Below are positions 34,075 to 43,762 of a stretch of DNA of 64,000 bases, one piece after another. Source of the stretch: Schumannella luteola (GTDB lineage: Bacteria; Actinomycetota; Actinomycetes; Actinomycetales; Microbacteriaceae); assembly GCF_013408685.1 (NCBI RefSeq), contig NZ_JACBZY010000001.1, forward strand, positions 496,001 to 560,000, in the 5' to 3' direction. The translations under genes were made by a program, and so were the position numbers. A model generated the notes under the pieces. That model saw nothing but the letters and a program-made list of their open reading frames with translations, made no database searches and was not told the DNA's origin. Numbering within the stretch: the first letter of the stretch is position 1; every line of letters starts with the position of its first letter.

Positions 34075-35136
34075 ATGGTGCGCGCGATCCAGGTGACCAA
34101 GGGCGGCGACAACGGCGACGGCACGACCGGTCCGCGGTTCGTCGACGTGAGCGACGACGAGCTCGGCGAGGGCGACACCCTCGTCGAGGTGCTCTTCTCG
34201 AGCCTCAACTTCAAAGACGGTCTCGCGCTCGCGGGCAATCCCGGCGTCGTGCGCGTCTCGCCGCTCATCCCGGGCATCGACGTCGTCGGCCGGGTGATCG
34301 AGTCGGCGGATGCGCGCTTCCGGCCCGGCACGGAGGTCGTGCTGACCGGGGCGGGCCTGGGCGAGACCCGCAACGGCGGCTACGCCGACCGCGCTCGCCT
34401 CGACGGTGCGCTCGCGGTCGTGGTGCCGCCCCAGCTCGGCGCGCGTCGTGCGGCCGCGATCGGCACCGCCGGATTCACCGCGGCGCAGGCCGTGCTCGCC
34501 CTGGAGGACCGCGGCATCCCCGACGGCCCGGTCGCCGTGACCGGCGCGAGCGGCGGGGCCGGCTCGATCGCCGTGGCCCTGCTCGCCGCCGCCGGCCGCG
34601 AGGTCGTCGCCGTCACCGGCAGCCCCGACGCGCACGATTGGCTCCGCGAGCTCGGCGCGAGCGACTTCGTCGACCGGACCGAGCTCGCCGAGGCGGGCAA
34701 GCCGCTGCAGAAGGAGCGCTGGGCCGGAGCGGTCGACGGCATCGGCGGCGCGACCCTGCACAACCTGCTCGCGCAGACCCGGCACGGCGGGGCGGTCGCC
34801 GCGTTCGGGCTGGTGCAGAGCGCCGAGCTGCACACGAGCGTGCACCCCTTCATCCTGCGCGGGGTCGGCCTGCTCGGCATCAACTCGGTCGAGGCCGGCG
34901 CGGATGAGCGCGCCCGGGTCTGGGAGCGCCTCGCCCGCGACCTCGACCCGGCGCTGATCGACCGGCTGACGAGCGAGATCACGCTCGACGAGGTGGTGGA
35001 TGCGGGCGCGCGCATCCTCGCCGGGGGCACTCGCGGGCGTACGGTGGTCGCCGTGAACGCCACCACCGCATCCCCCGTCGACGACGTCGTCGACGCCGAG
35101 CCGACGTCCGCCCCCGAGAGCGGAGCCGACGCGTGA
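34075..35136 (+). CDS. acuI: Acryloyl-CoA reductase-like (AcuI/YhdH) oxidoreductase
   Basis: An NADPH-dependent medium-chain reductase without zinc. The AcuI signature VEVLFSSLNFKDGLAL is at about residues 37-52, followed by VVLTGAGLGETRNGGYA and the nucleotide site VTGASGGAGSIAVAL. AcuI reduces acryloyl-CoA to propionyl-CoA and detoxifies it. The 353-aa length includes a non-conserved 25-residue acidic tail. Its stop overlaps the start of the DUF1304 gene (GTGA). Confidence 0.85.
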   Translation: MVRAIQVTKGGDNGDGTTGPRFVDVSDDELGEGDTLVEVLFSSLNFKDGLALAGNPGVVRVSPLIPGIDVVGRVIESADARFRPGTEVVLTGAGLGETRNGGYADRARLDGALAVVVPPQLGARRAAAIGTAGFTAAQAVLALEDRGIPDGPVAVTGASGGAGSIAVALLAAAGREVVAVTGSPDAHDWLRELGASDFVDRTELAEAGKPLQKERWAGAVDGIGGATLHNLLAQTRHGGAVAAFGLVQSAELHTSVHPFILRGVGLLGINSVEAGADERARVWERLARDLDPALIDRLTSEITLDEVVDAGARILAGGTRGRTVVAVNATTASPVDDVVDAEPTSAPESGADA

Positions 35137-35534
35137 GCGGCCTGCTCATCGCGGGGTCGGTGTTCGCCGGCATCGCGGCGCTCATCCACGTCTACATCTT
35201 CTTCCTCGAGAGCGTCGCCTGGTCGCGCGAGAAGACCTGGCGGCTGTTCGGCCTCGGCAGCCAGGCGGAGGCCGACACGGTCAAGCCGATGGCGTTCAAC
35301 CAGGGCTTCTACAACCTGTTCCTCGCGATCGGAATCGGGGTCGGCATCGTGCTGATCGCGTCGAGCTCGGCCGAGCAGGCGGGGCTGGCGGTGCTCATCG
35401 CGTCACTCGCGAGCATGGTGCTCGCGGCGGTCGTGCTGATCACCTCGAACCCGAAGCTGGCCCGCTCCGCGGCGATCCAGGGCGTCGCGCCGCTGATCGC
35501 ACTCGTGCTGACGCTGGTCTCGCTCGCCGCCTGA
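35133..35534 (+). CDS. DUF1304 membrane protein
   Basis: A 133-aa protein with four membrane helices, in the DUF1304 family: AGIAALIHVYIFFLESVAW at the start, then PMAFNQGFYNLFLAIG and a helix ending VVLITSNPKLARSAAIQG. Function not known; family members often sit beside oxidoreductases. Translation is coupled to the AcuI-like gene by a 4-base overlap. Confidence 0.88.
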   Translation: MSGLLIAGSVFAGIAALIHVYIFFLESVAWSREKTWRLFGLGSQAEADTVKPMAFNQGFYNLFLAIGIGVGIVLIASSSAEQAGLAVLIASLASMVLAAVVLITSNPKLARSAAIQGVAPLIALVLTLVSLAA

Positions 35535-35763
35535 CGCGGCCGGCTGACGAGCCGCTCGCCGCCTGACGCACAGATCCGTCGCGAACCGCCGCTTATACGC
35601 CCGGATCCGCAGGTCTCGAACTCCGACACGCGCACAACCTCCGAATACCCCGAACGGGGGGACGCCCCCGCAGAGGCCCGGTCGATACTGTCGACAACGG
35701 CGCGACGCGAGCCGGGGGGATTCGCGAAGTCGGGACGGACACCGCGCCTTCCGGGGGGAACGC

Positions 35764-37587
35764 GTGAGCGCAGTCATCGAAGCACGACCGATCCATCCGA
35801 CCCGCGAGGGTCGACGCCGCTGGACCACGACGGCCGCCGCCGCGCTGATCGGCCTGGCCGCTCTCGTCGCGGGTCTGCTCGTCGCGGCTCCCGCGAACGC
35901 CGCCCTGCCCGTTCCCAAGGAGCAGATCATCCAGCGCATCCTGGATGAGACGAACGCGATCCGCGCGAGCGTCGGCGCCGCTCCCCTGGTGCTCAACTCG
36001 TCGATCAACGTCGTCGCCGAGAACTGGTCGCGCCAGCAGGCCGCCGCCGGCGTCATGAGCCACAACCCCAACTACGCCTCGCAGATCCCCGGTGGATGGC
36101 GCGCCGCCGGCGAGAACGTCGCCTACGGCTACCGCTACACCGAGGTCACGACGGCCTGGAGGAACTCGCCCGGCCACTACAAGAACATGGTCGGCGACTA
36201 CACCGACATCGGCATCGGCGTCGCCGAGGCCGCCGACGGCTCGCTCTACTACACGCAGAACTTCGCCAAGTACCCGGGCACCGTCGTCTACCCGGTCGAC
36301 GACCGGCTGAAGAGCTACTGGGATGCGAAGGGCGGCGCGAGCGGCGTCGTCGGCCGCGCGACCGGCAGCCCGGTCACCGTCGCGAACGGCTGGTACCAGG
36401 CGTTCGCCGGCGGCCACATCTTCGTCGGCCCTCCCGGCACCTTCTTCGTCGCCAACAACGGCTACCTCGCCGCCTACGTCAACGCGGGAGGCCCGGGCGG
36501 CTCGCTCGGCTGGCCCTCGGGCGAGCAGACCTGCACGACCGAGTACCGCTGCGCCCAGTCGTTCACCGGCGCGACGATCTCGACATCCCCCTCGTTCGGC
36601 ACCCGCTACATCTGGAGCGGTCTGCGCGACTACTGGCTCGCCTCGGGCGGCATCGGCGGCTCGCTCGGCCCGGCCGCCGGCGACCAGGGCTACGCGCAGG
36701 GTCCGGCGGGGGCCGGCTGGTATCAGGCGTTCCAGGGCGGCTATGTCGTGCTGAGCGCCGCCGGCGGAACCCAGTTCTTGCCGTACTCGACGGTGCTCAG
36801 CTTCTGGCTCGCCAGCGGCGGCGGCGCGAGCGGCCTGGGCTGGCCGACCGGCGGCTACTCCTGCGGCGGCTCGGGATGCGCGCAGCAGTTCTCGGGCGGC
36901 GTGATCGCCAGCTCGGTCTACGGCGCCCAGCTGATCAGCGGCGGCTTCGTCTCCGAGTGGGCGAACCGGGGTGGGATCAACGGCGCGCTCGGCGCACCGG
37001 TCAGCGGCCTCCGCGGCTCGGCCGCTCCGAACCTGGGCTGGGCTCAGGGCTTCGCCGGCGGCACGCTGACGGTGAGCTCGGCGTCGGGTGCACGGATCGT
37101 GCCGTGGGGTCCGGGTCAGCAGATCTGGTCGGCCGCGGGCGAGCAGAACGGCTTCGGCTGGCCCAGCACCGACCGCACCTGCGCCTCGGGCGTCTGCCAG
37201 CAGGGCTTCGGCAGCGCGATCATCTTCGAGAGCAAGAACGGCGCCTTCGCAACCTACGGCGGCATCGCCGCCATCTGGCGCCAGCAGGGCGGCATGACCA
37301 CCCTCGGCGCCCCCGTCGGCGGCACCCGCTACTCCACCGACAACGGCGGCGGCTTCGCCCAGCACTTCGACGGCGGCATCATCACCCACTCCAACGCCGG
37401 CGGCCCCCAGTACACCCCCTACGGCGCCATCGTCGGCGCCTGGTACAAGTACGGCGCCGAAGCGACCTGGATGGGCTGGCCCGCCGGCCCGCAGACCTGC
37501 GACACCAACCGCAACTGCACCCAGAAGTTCCAGAACGCCACCGCCCGCTCCGACGCCAACGGCGGAGTCGCCTTCACCCGCAGCTGA
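35764..37587 (+). CDS. Secreted CAP-domain protein with LGFP repeats (1)
   Basis: A 607-aa exported protein. A long signal peptide ends near ANA (residue 46). A CAP/SCP domain covers about 52-168 with intact landmarks: HNPNYA, GENVAYGY, SPGHYKNMVGDY and IGVAEAADG. The rest, about 180-600, is a chain of LGFP-type repeats, each with GWP or LGAP turns (GGSLGWPSGEQ, LGWPTGGY, LGAPVSGL, FGWPSTDR, LGAPVGGT, MGWPAGPQ) and several paired cysteines. LGFP repeats bind or span the actinobacterial cell wall. GTG start follows CGGGGGGAACGC. Followed by a strong terminator. Confidence 0.88.
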   Translation: MSAVIEARPIHPTREGRRRWTTTAAAALIGLAALVAGLLVAAPANAALPVPKEQIIQRILDETNAIRASVGAAPLVLNSSINVVAENWSRQQAAAGVMSHNPNYASQIPGGWRAAGENVAYGYRYTEVTTAWRNSPGHYKNMVGDYTDIGIGVAEAADGSLYYTQNFAKYPGTVVYPVDDRLKSYWDAKGGASGVVGRATGSPVTVANGWYQAFAGGHIFVGPPGTFFVANNGYLAAYVNAGGPGGSLGWPSGEQTCTTEYRCAQSFTGATISTSPSFGTRYIWSGLRDYWLASGGIGGSLGPAAGDQGYAQGPAGAGWYQAFQGGYVVLSAAGGTQFLPYSTVLSFWLASGGGASGLGWPTGGYSCGGSGCAQQFSGGVIASSVYGAQLISGGFVSEWANRGGINGALGAPVSGLRGSAAPNLGWAQGFAGGTLTVSSASGARIVPWGPGQQIWSAAGEQNGFGWPSTDRTCASGVCQQGFGSAIIFESKNGAFATYGGIAAIWRQQGGMTTLGAPVGGTRYSTDNGGGFAQHFDGGIITHSNAGGPQYTPYGAIVGAWYKYGAEATWMGWPAGPQTCDTNRNCTQKFQNATARSDANGGVAFTRS

Positions 37588-37600
37588 CCACCGTCGACGC

Positions 37601-37646
37601 CGCGAATGGGCGGCCTCCCCGAACGGGGGGAGGCCGCCCATTCGCG
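37601..37646 (+). terminator. Strong 20-bp hairpin terminator
   Basis: A perfect 20-bp stem (37601-37620 with 37627-37646) with a GAACGG loop follows the first LGFP gene by 14 bases, and a TTCT-rich stretch comes after it. Confidence 0.85.
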
Positions 37647-37719
37647 TTCTCGGTTACTTTCGCTCGACGCGCAGAAACGGAACCCCGCACAGCTGACCAC
37701 GCGTCAGAAGGAACACGCC

Positions 37720-39534
37720 GTGAGCACCATCTTCGTCCGCACGCCTGTCGCACTATCGCGACGCGGGCGTCTCACCTCCGCCGTGGCGATGCTGGCGACC
37801 GCGGCAGCCGTGATCGCCGGCGTTCTCACGGCACAACCGGCCGCGGCGGCGACGCCGGAGTCGACGTCAGCGCCGGTTCTCCGGGTGCTCGCCGACGTCA
37901 ACACCCTGCGTCGCGGACTCGGCCTCACCGAGCTGAAGTCGAACGACACGATGATGGCGATCGCCACCAACCGGAACCTGGAGCGGGCGAAGACCGGAAC
38001 ATCGATTCGGCCCTTCACATCGAACATCTCGCCGTACTGGATCAGCGGGGAGGCGAGCAGCGCCGGCCCCAACGACTCCGAGGTCGTGCACGCGTGGTCG
38101 GTCGACGGCCAGGACGACAGCGCGTACGCGGCGATGACGCAGCGGGCGATCACCCATGCCGGGATCGGCGTCACCACCGCGACCGACGGCACCACCTACA
38201 TCACGCTGCTCGTCGGCTACTTCCGCCCCACCTACGGCGACTCGACGTCGCCGGGTCAGTACGCGGTCGATCGCGACTTCATCCCGACAGGACGGATGAC
38301 CGGTTACGAGACTTCGGTCACTACCGACTGGGGCTTGGTGAGGTATCAGGAGTTCCAGAACGGGACCGTCTACGGACATCGCTCCGGCGTCTTCGCCTTC
38401 GTCGGAAAGAACACCATCGGCACCGCGTACCAGCGTGCCGGGGGCGTCCGCGGCCCGCTGGGTCCGCCGACACAGGAGCAGATCTGCGGACCGGGTTGGC
38501 GTTGCGCTCAAGACTTCGAAGCCGGGGCGGTCTCGAGCTCACCCCAGTTCGGCGAGCACATCGTCTGGGATCAGATCCGCGGATGGTGGGCCTACTACGG
38601 CGGCGTGACCGGCGCCCTCGGCCCCGCTGTCGGCGATCTCAATTACTCGTCGGGCGTCGGTGGCGTCGGCTGGTGGCAGCGATTCGAAGGCGGGGCCGTC
38701 GTCATCAGCGCGGCCGGACTCAACCAGGTGATCCCCGCCGGGCCGTCGCTCGACTTCTGGCTGTCGCGCGGCCCCGCAGCGCTCGGCTGGCCGACCGGTC
38801 CGCGCGACTGCGTCGCATCCAGCTGCGCACAGAGTTTCACGTCGGGGGTCGTCGGCAGCACCGTCTACGGCGCTCAGCTCATCAGCGGCGGCTTCGTCAC
38901 CGAGTGGAACGACCGCGGCGGCCTCAACGGATCCCTCGGAGCCCCCGTGAGCGCGTTGCGGGGTTCCGGCGCGCCAGACGTCGGCTACGCTCAGAGCTTC
39001 GTCGGAGGCATCCTCACGGTGAGCGCGGCCTACGGCGCCGTCGTGGTGCCGTGGGGAGCCGGCCAGCAGGTCTGGTCGGCCGCGGGAGAGCAGAAGGGTT
39101 TCGGCTGGCCGAGCACTGAGCGCTCCTGCGCCTCGGGCGTCTGCCAGCAGGGCTTCGGCAGCGCGATCGTGTTCGAGAGCAAGAGCGGCGCCTTCGCGAC
39201 TTACGGCGGAATCGCGGCCGTCTGGCGCCAGCAAGGCGGACTGAACGTGCTGGGTGCCCCGCTCGCGGGAACGCGGTATTCGACCGTCAACGGCGGCGGT
39301 TTCGCCCAGCACTTCGACGGCGGCGTCATCACGCACTCGAACGGCGGCGGCGCCCAGTTCACCCCCTACGGCGCGATCATCGGCGCCTGGTACAGGTACG
39401 GCGCCGAAGCGACGTGGATGGGCTGGCCCGCCGGCGCGCAGTCCTGCGATCCTTCGGGGACCTGCACCCAGAGGTTCCAGTTCGCGACGGCCCGCTCTGA
39501 CGCGAACGGCGGCGTCGCCTTCACGCGCAGCTGA
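37720..39534 (+). CDS. Secreted CAP-like protein with LGFP repeats (2)
   Basis: A 604-aa tandem paralogue. Signal peptide ends near AAAA (residue 44). The C-terminal 300 residues are highly similar to the first protein (for example CASGVCQQGFGSAI, GGGFAQHFDGG and ARSDANGGVAFTRS are shared), but the N-terminal CAP region has diverged: GENVA became GEASSAG and the GHYKNM histidine is lost (DDSAYAAM). So the wall-binding part is conserved while the CAP part is degenerate or retargeted. GTG 37720 follows AGAAGGAA. It has its own promoter because a terminator precedes it. Confidence 0.86.
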   Translation: MSTIFVRTPVALSRRGRLTSAVAMLATAAAVIAGVLTAQPAAAATPESTSAPVLRVLADVNTLRRGLGLTELKSNDTMMAIATNRNLERAKTGTSIRPFTSNISPYWISGEASSAGPNDSEVVHAWSVDGQDDSAYAAMTQRAITHAGIGVTTATDGTTYITLLVGYFRPTYGDSTSPGQYAVDRDFIPTGRMTGYETSVTTDWGLVRYQEFQNGTVYGHRSGVFAFVGKNTIGTAYQRAGGVRGPLGPPTQEQICGPGWRCAQDFEAGAVSSSPQFGEHIVWDQIRGWWAYYGGVTGALGPAVGDLNYSSGVGGVGWWQRFEGGAVVISAAGLNQVIPAGPSLDFWLSRGPAALGWPTGPRDCVASSCAQSFTSGVVGSTVYGAQLISGGFVTEWNDRGGLNGSLGAPVSALRGSGAPDVGYAQSFVGGILTVSAAYGAVVVPWGAGQQVWSAAGEQKGFGWPSTERSCASGVCQQGFGSAIVFESKSGAFATYGGIAAVWRQQGGLNVLGAPLAGTRYSTVNGGGFAQHFDGGVITHSNGGGAQFTPYGAIIGAWYRYGAEATWMGWPAGAQSCDPSGTCTQRFQFATARSDANGGVAFTRS

Positions 39535-39546
39535 TCGACCTCGCAG

Positions 39547-39586
39547 CGAGAGCGGCCGCGTCCCTTCGGGGTCGTGACCGCTCTCG
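39547..39586. terminator. Hairpin between convergent LGFP and hemL genes
   Basis: CGAGAGCGG (39547-39555) pairs with CCGCTCTCG (39578-39586). It lies between convergent stop codons and can serve both genes. Confidence 0.6.
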
Positions 39587-39607
39587 CCCCGGGCGATGCG
39601 TGCCGCG

Positions 39608-40948
39608 TCAGCCCTGCGGGGCCTCCGCCTCCGCGGCGGCGCGCGCGGCGACCGGCAGGGCGGCGAGGATGCGGTCGAGCGCTGCGTCGTCGTGCGCGGC
39701 CGAGAGGAACCAGGCCTCGAAGACGCTCGGCGGCAGGTTGACGCCCTGCTCGAGCATCGACGAGAAGAAGGGGCCGTAGCGCCAGCCCTCCTGCGCGCGA
39801 GCGTCGTCGTAGTCGCGCACGGCATCCGCGCGGAACGCGACCGAGAACAGGCTGCCGGCCCGCGAGAGCACGTGCTCGACGCCGGCCGCCGACAGCGCGG
39901 CGGTGAGAGCCGAGGCGACGGTGTCGGCGGCCGCATCCACCCGCTCGTAGACGGCGGCGTCGGCCGCGCGCAGGGTCGCGATGCCCGCGGCGACCGCGAC
40001 CGGGTTCCCGCTCAGCGTGCCGGCCTGGTAGACGGGGCCGAGCGGCGCGAGCAGGTCCATGACCTCGGCGCGGCCGGCGACCGCGGCGAGCGGCATGCCG
40101 CCGCCGATGACCTTGCCGAAGGTGACCAGGTCGGGCGTCCAGCCGGCGCCGTCCGGCACGACGCGCGCGGCCTCGAGGCCCCACCAGCCGGCCGGGCCGA
40201 CGCGGAATCCGGTGAGCACCTCATCCACGATGATGAGCGCACCGTTCTCGTGCGCGAGGGCGGCGAGGGCGCGGTTGAAGCCGCGCTCGGGGGCGAGCAC
40301 GCCCGCGTTCGCGCCGGCGGCCTCGGTGATGACACCGGCGATGCGGCCGGGATGCGCGAGGAACGCCGCGCGCACCGCGTCGAGGTCGTTGTAGGGCAGC
40401 ACGAGCGTGAGCCCGGCGACCTCGGCGGGTACGCCGGCCGAGCCGGGCAGGCCGAGCGTCGCGACGCCCGAGCCGGCATCCGCCAGCAGGCCGTCGGAGT
40501 GGCCGTGGTAGTGCCCGGCGAACTTGATGATGACGTCGCGGCCGGTCGCGCCGCGCGCGAGGCGGATCGCGGTCATGGTCGCCTCGGTGCCGGTCGACAC
40601 CATGCGGATGCGGTCGAACAGGCGCGTGCCGTCGATCGTCGTGCGCTCGCGCACGAGTTCGGCCAGCTCGGTCTCGGCGGGCGTGGAGGCGCCGAACGAC
40701 AGGCCGCGCGCGGCGGCATCCTGCACCGCCTTCACGACGCTCGGGTGCGCGTGCCCGAGCAGCGCCGGGCCCCAGGAGCAGACCAGGTCGACGTACTCGC
40801 GACCCTCGACGTCGGTCACGAACGGCCCACGCGCGCCGACGAGGAAGCGCGGGGTGCCGCCGACCGAGCGGAACGCGCGCACCGGCGAGTTCACACCGCC
40901 CGGGATGACGCCCTTCGCGCGGGAGAACTGCTGGCTGTTGTCGCCCAT
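39608..40948 (-). CDS. hemL: Glutamate-1-semialdehyde 2,1-aminomutase
   Basis: Forms 5-aminolevulinate in the C5 haem pathway, a PLP enzyme in the cytoplasm. Starts [18 protein letters not shown], with the PLP lysine Lys279 in [10 protein letters not shown] and Asp242 in [11 protein letters not shown] binding the pyridine nitrogen. GGAAGGAG precedes ATG 40946-40948. Length 446 aa is normal. It is last in the haem operon, 71 bases after hemB. Confidence 0.97.
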   Translation of the reverse strand: MGDNSQQFSRAKGVIPGGVNSPVRAFRSVGGTPRFLVGARGPFVTDVEGREYVDLVCSWGPALLGHAHPSVVKAVQDAAARGLSFGASTPAETELAELVRERTTIDGTRLFDRIRMVSTGTEATMTAIRLARGATGRDVIIKFAGHYHGHSDGLLADAGSGVATLGLPGSAGVPAEVAGLTLVLPYNDLDAVRAAFLAHPGRIAGVITEAAGANAGVLAPERGFNRALAALAHENGALIIVDEVLTGFRVGPAGWWGLEAARVVPDGAGWTPDLVTFGKVIGGGMPLAAVAGRAEVMDLLAPLGPVYQAGTLSGNPVAVAAGIATLRAADAAVYERVDAAADTVASALTAALSAAGVEHVLSRAGSLFSVAFRADAVRDYDDARAQEGWRYGPFFSSMLEQGVNLPPSVFEAWFLSAAHDDAALDRILAALPVAARAAAEAEAPQG

Positions 40949-41019
40949 CTCGGGCTCCTTCCGATCCGTGCCACGGCATCGCCGGGCAGCGCGCGAGGCA
41001 TCGCCCGCGGCGGGGAGTT

Positions 41020-42045
41020 CTAGTACGCGCCGACCGGGAGCACCCCGGATGCGCTGGGGCGCCCGCGCAGCCAGTCGGCCACCTCGATCGCCCAGTAGGT
41101 GAGCAGCCCCTCGGCGCCCGCACGACGCAGGCCGACGAGGCTCTCGAGGATCGCGCGCTCGCGGTCGATCCAGCCGTTCGCGGCGGCGGCCTCGATCATC
41201 GCGTACTCGCCGCTGACCTGGTACGCCCAGACCGGAACCGGGGATGCCGCGGCCGTGTCGGCCAGCACATCCAGGTACGACATCGCGGGCTTGACCATGA
41301 CGATGTCGGCGCCCTCCTCCACGTCGAGCAGCGTCTCGCGCAGGCCCTCGCGGCGGTTGGCGGGATCGAGCTGATACGTGCGGCGGTCGCCCTGCAGCGA
41401 CGACTGCACCGCCTCGCGGAACGGGCCGTAGAACGCCGAGGCGTACTTGGCCGTGTAGGCGAGCAGGGCGACGTCATCGCGGCCGGCGGCGTCGAGGGCG
41501 CCGCGCGCGGCGGCGACCTGGCCGTCCATCATCGCGCTGAGGCCCAGCATCTGCGACCCGGACTCGGCCTGGGCGATCGCCATGTCGCGGTAGCGCTCGA
41601 GGCTGGCGTCGTTGTCGACGCGACCCTCGGCATCCAGCACGCCGCAGTGGCCGTGATCGGTGAACTCGTCGAGGCAGAGGTCGGTCTGCACGACGAGCGC
41701 GTCGCCGGCCTCGGCGACCGCGAGTCGGGTCGCGACGTTGAGGATGCCGTCGGGGTCGGTCGCGCCGGAGCCCTCGGCATCCTTGTGCTCGGGGATGCCG
41801 AAGAGCATGACGCCGCCGATGCCGGCCTCGGCCGCGCGGCCGATCTCGGCGCGCAGCGAGTCGAGGCTGTGCTGCACGACGCCGGGCATCGAGCTGATCG
41901 GCTTCGGCTCGGTCAGCCCCTCGCCGACGAACAGCGGCAGGGTCAGCTGCGCCGGGTGCAGGCGGGCCTCGGCCGTCGCGCGGCGCAGGGCGGGGGTGGC
42001 GCGCAGGCGCCGAGGGCGCACGCGCGGGAAGGCGGGCTCGGTCAT
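41020..42045 (-). CDS. hemB: Porphobilinogen synthase
   Basis: Joins two 5-aminolevulinates into porphobilinogen. Schiff-base lysines are Lys200 ([14 protein letters not shown]) and Lys252 ([12 protein letters not shown]). The metal-site segment [14 protein letters not shown] has Cys124, Asp126 and Cys134: two of the three zinc cysteines of the classical zinc enzyme, with Asp at the middle position. Its ATG overlaps the hemD stop (ATGA), so both are coupled. Confidence 0.97.
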   Translation of the reverse strand: MTEPAFPRVRPRRLRATPALRRATAEARLHPAQLTLPLFVGEGLTEPKPISSMPGVVQHSLDSLRAEIGRAAEAGIGGVMLFGIPEHKDAEGSGATDPDGILNVATRLAVAEAGDALVVQTDLCLDEFTDHGHCGVLDAEGRVDNDASLERYRDMAIAQAESGSQMLGLSAMMDGQVAAARGALDAAGRDDVALLAYTAKYASAFYGPFREAVQSSLQGDRRTYQLDPANRREGLRETLLDVEEGADIVMVKPAMSYLDVLADTAAASPVPVWAYQVSGEYAMIEAAAANGWIDRERAILESLVGLRRAGAEGLLTYWAIEVADWLRGRPSASGVLPVGAY

Positions 42046-42797
42046 CCGTTCTCCGCGTAGTCGAGAAGGGCGTCGATGAGCGAGCGGGCGCTGCGCTCCT
42101 CGGCGATGATATGCACCGGCAGGCCGGCGGCGCGGGCGTCGAACGCCGTGCGCGGGCCGATGCAGGCGACGATGACGCTGTCAGGCAGCGGGGTCAGCTG
42201 CTCGGCCACCTGGCGGGCGACCGAGCCGGAGCTCACGAGCACGGCCTGGATGCCGCCCGCGGCGACCTCCTGCTTGACCGCATCCGCGACCGGGATGCCG
42301 ACCGTGCGGTAGGCGCTGACGAATTCGACCGCGAAGCCCAGCTTCGACAGCCCGGCGACCAGGGTCGGCTCGGCGATGTCGGACTGCGGGATGAGAACGC
42401 GGCCGTGGATGTCGCTCTGCGGCCACTCCTTCACGAGCCCGCGCGCGGAGTTGTCGCTGTCGGGCACGAAGTCGACCGTGTAGCCGGCGAGCGCGAGCGC
42501 GGCGGCGGTCGTCTCGCCGACCGCCGCGACCCGGGTGATCTCGGGCACCCGGATGCGCTGGCTCACCAGCACGTCCACGGTCGTCGCGCTCGTGACGACG
42601 AGCCAGTCGAAGCGGCCGAGCTCGAGCTCGCCGAGGGCGGCCGAGAGGCGGTCGGGGTCGTCGGTGCTGGCGAAGTTGATGAGCGGGGCGATCACCGGGA
42701 TCGCGCCGTGGGTGCGCAGCTCGGCCGAGACGCCGTCGCCCCACTTGCCGCCGCGCGGCACGAGCACGCGCCAGCCGCTGAGCACCTTGTCGGTCAC
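42042..42797 (-). CDS. hemD: Uroporphyrinogen-III synthase
   Basis: Cyclises and inverts ring D of hydroxymethylbilane. This family is poorly conserved; here the fold is recognisable from [60 protein letters not shown] and [16 protein letters not shown]. Length 251 aa is normal. GTG start overlaps the hemC stop (GTGA). Position between hemC and hemB supports the call. Confidence 0.93.
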   Translation of the reverse strand: MTDKVLSGWRVLVPRGGKWGDGVSAELRTHGAIPVIAPLINFASTDDPDRLSAALGELELGRFDWLVVTSATTVDVLVSQRIRVPEITRVAAVGETTAAALALAGYTVDFVPDSDNSARGLVKEWPQSDIHGRVLIPQSDIAEPTLVAGLSKLGFAVEFVSAYRTVGIPVADAVKQEVAAGGIQAVLVSSGSVARQVAEQLTPLPDSVIVACIGPRTAFDARAAGLPVHIIAEERSARSLIDALLDYAENG

Positions 42798-43762
42798 GAC
42801 GCGGAACCTCCGTCGGCGATGTCGCCGTCGCCGTGCAGCGCGCCCGAGGCGCCCAACGGCGCGAGGTCGGCGGCGCCCTGCTCCAGCAGATCCTCGGCGA
42901 CGAGTCGGCCGAGCACGGCGGCCGGATCCTTCTCGTCTTCGGGGTAGGCGGCGTGCGAGGCGGTGAGGTGCTGCGTGCCGTCGAGCGAGTAGACCCGCGC
43001 CGAGAGGAAGAGCAGGCCGTCTTCGAGGATGGCGTGCGCGCCGACCGGCGCCGCGCATCCGGCCTCGAGCGCGGCGAGCACGGTGCGCTCGGCCTCGACG
43101 GCCAGGCGCGACGGGCGGTGGTCGAGCTTCGCGACCTTGTGGCCCTCGCCCGCACGCACCTCGACGGCGAGCGCGCCCTGCCCGGGAGCGGTCGGCCAGT
43201 CGCTGATGCTGAGCAGCTCGCTCACCGGGTGCAGACGGTCGAGGCGCTCGAGCCCGGCGACGGCGAGCACGATCGCGTCGAGGTTCCGCTCCGGATCGTC
43301 GGCGCCGACGCGCGCGAGGCGCGTGTCGATGTTCCCGCGGATGTCGACGACCTCGATGTCGGGTCGCACGGAGGCGAGCTGGGCGCGGCGGCGCGGCGAG
43401 CCGGTGCCGACGCGCGCTCCGGCCGGCAGGTCGGCGAGCTTCACGCCGTCGCGGCCGATGAAGGCGTCGCGGGCGTCGGCGCGCTTCGGGATCGCCGCGA
43501 TCTCGAGGCCCTCGGCCGGCGCGGTCGGCAGATCTTTCAGGGAGTGGACGATGACATCCACCTCGCCCGCCAGCAGCGCCTGGCGCAGGTTGGTCACGAA
43601 GACGCCGGTGCCGCCGAGCTGCGCCAGCGGGGTGCCTGCGGCCTGCGTGCGGTCGCCCTCCGACGAGATGGGCACGAGCTGCGCGTCGCCGAGACGCGTC
43701 GCCACCTGCCCCGACTGGGCCAGGGCGAGGGCGCTGCCGCGGGTTCCGATGCGGAGGGTCAC
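42794..43762 (-). CDS. hemC: Hydroxymethylbilane synthase (porphobilinogen deaminase)
   Basis: Polymerises four porphobilinogens. Cys236 in ALEAGCAAPVGAHA anchors the dipyrromethane cofactor, Asp77 lies in HSLKDLP, and TRGSALALAQSGQVA is the typical start. RGNIDTRL and APGQGALAVEVR are intact. GTG at 43760-43762 overlaps the ferrochelatase stop. 322 aa. Confidence 0.97.
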   Translation of the reverse strand: MTLRIGTRGSALALAQSGQVATRLGDAQLVPISSEGDRTQAAGTPLAQLGGTGVFVTNLRQALLAGEVDVIVHSLKDLPTAPAEGLEIAAIPKRADARDAFIGRDGVKLADLPAGARVGTGSPRRRAQLASVRPDIEVVDIRGNIDTRLARVGADDPERNLDAIVLAVAGLERLDRLHPVSELLSISDWPTAPGQGALAVEVRAGEGHKVAKLDHRPSRLAVEAERTVLAALEAGCAAPVGAHAILEDGLLFLSARVYSLDGTQHLTASHAAYPEDEKDPAAVLGRLVAEDLLEQGAADLAPLGASGALHGDGDIADGGSAS

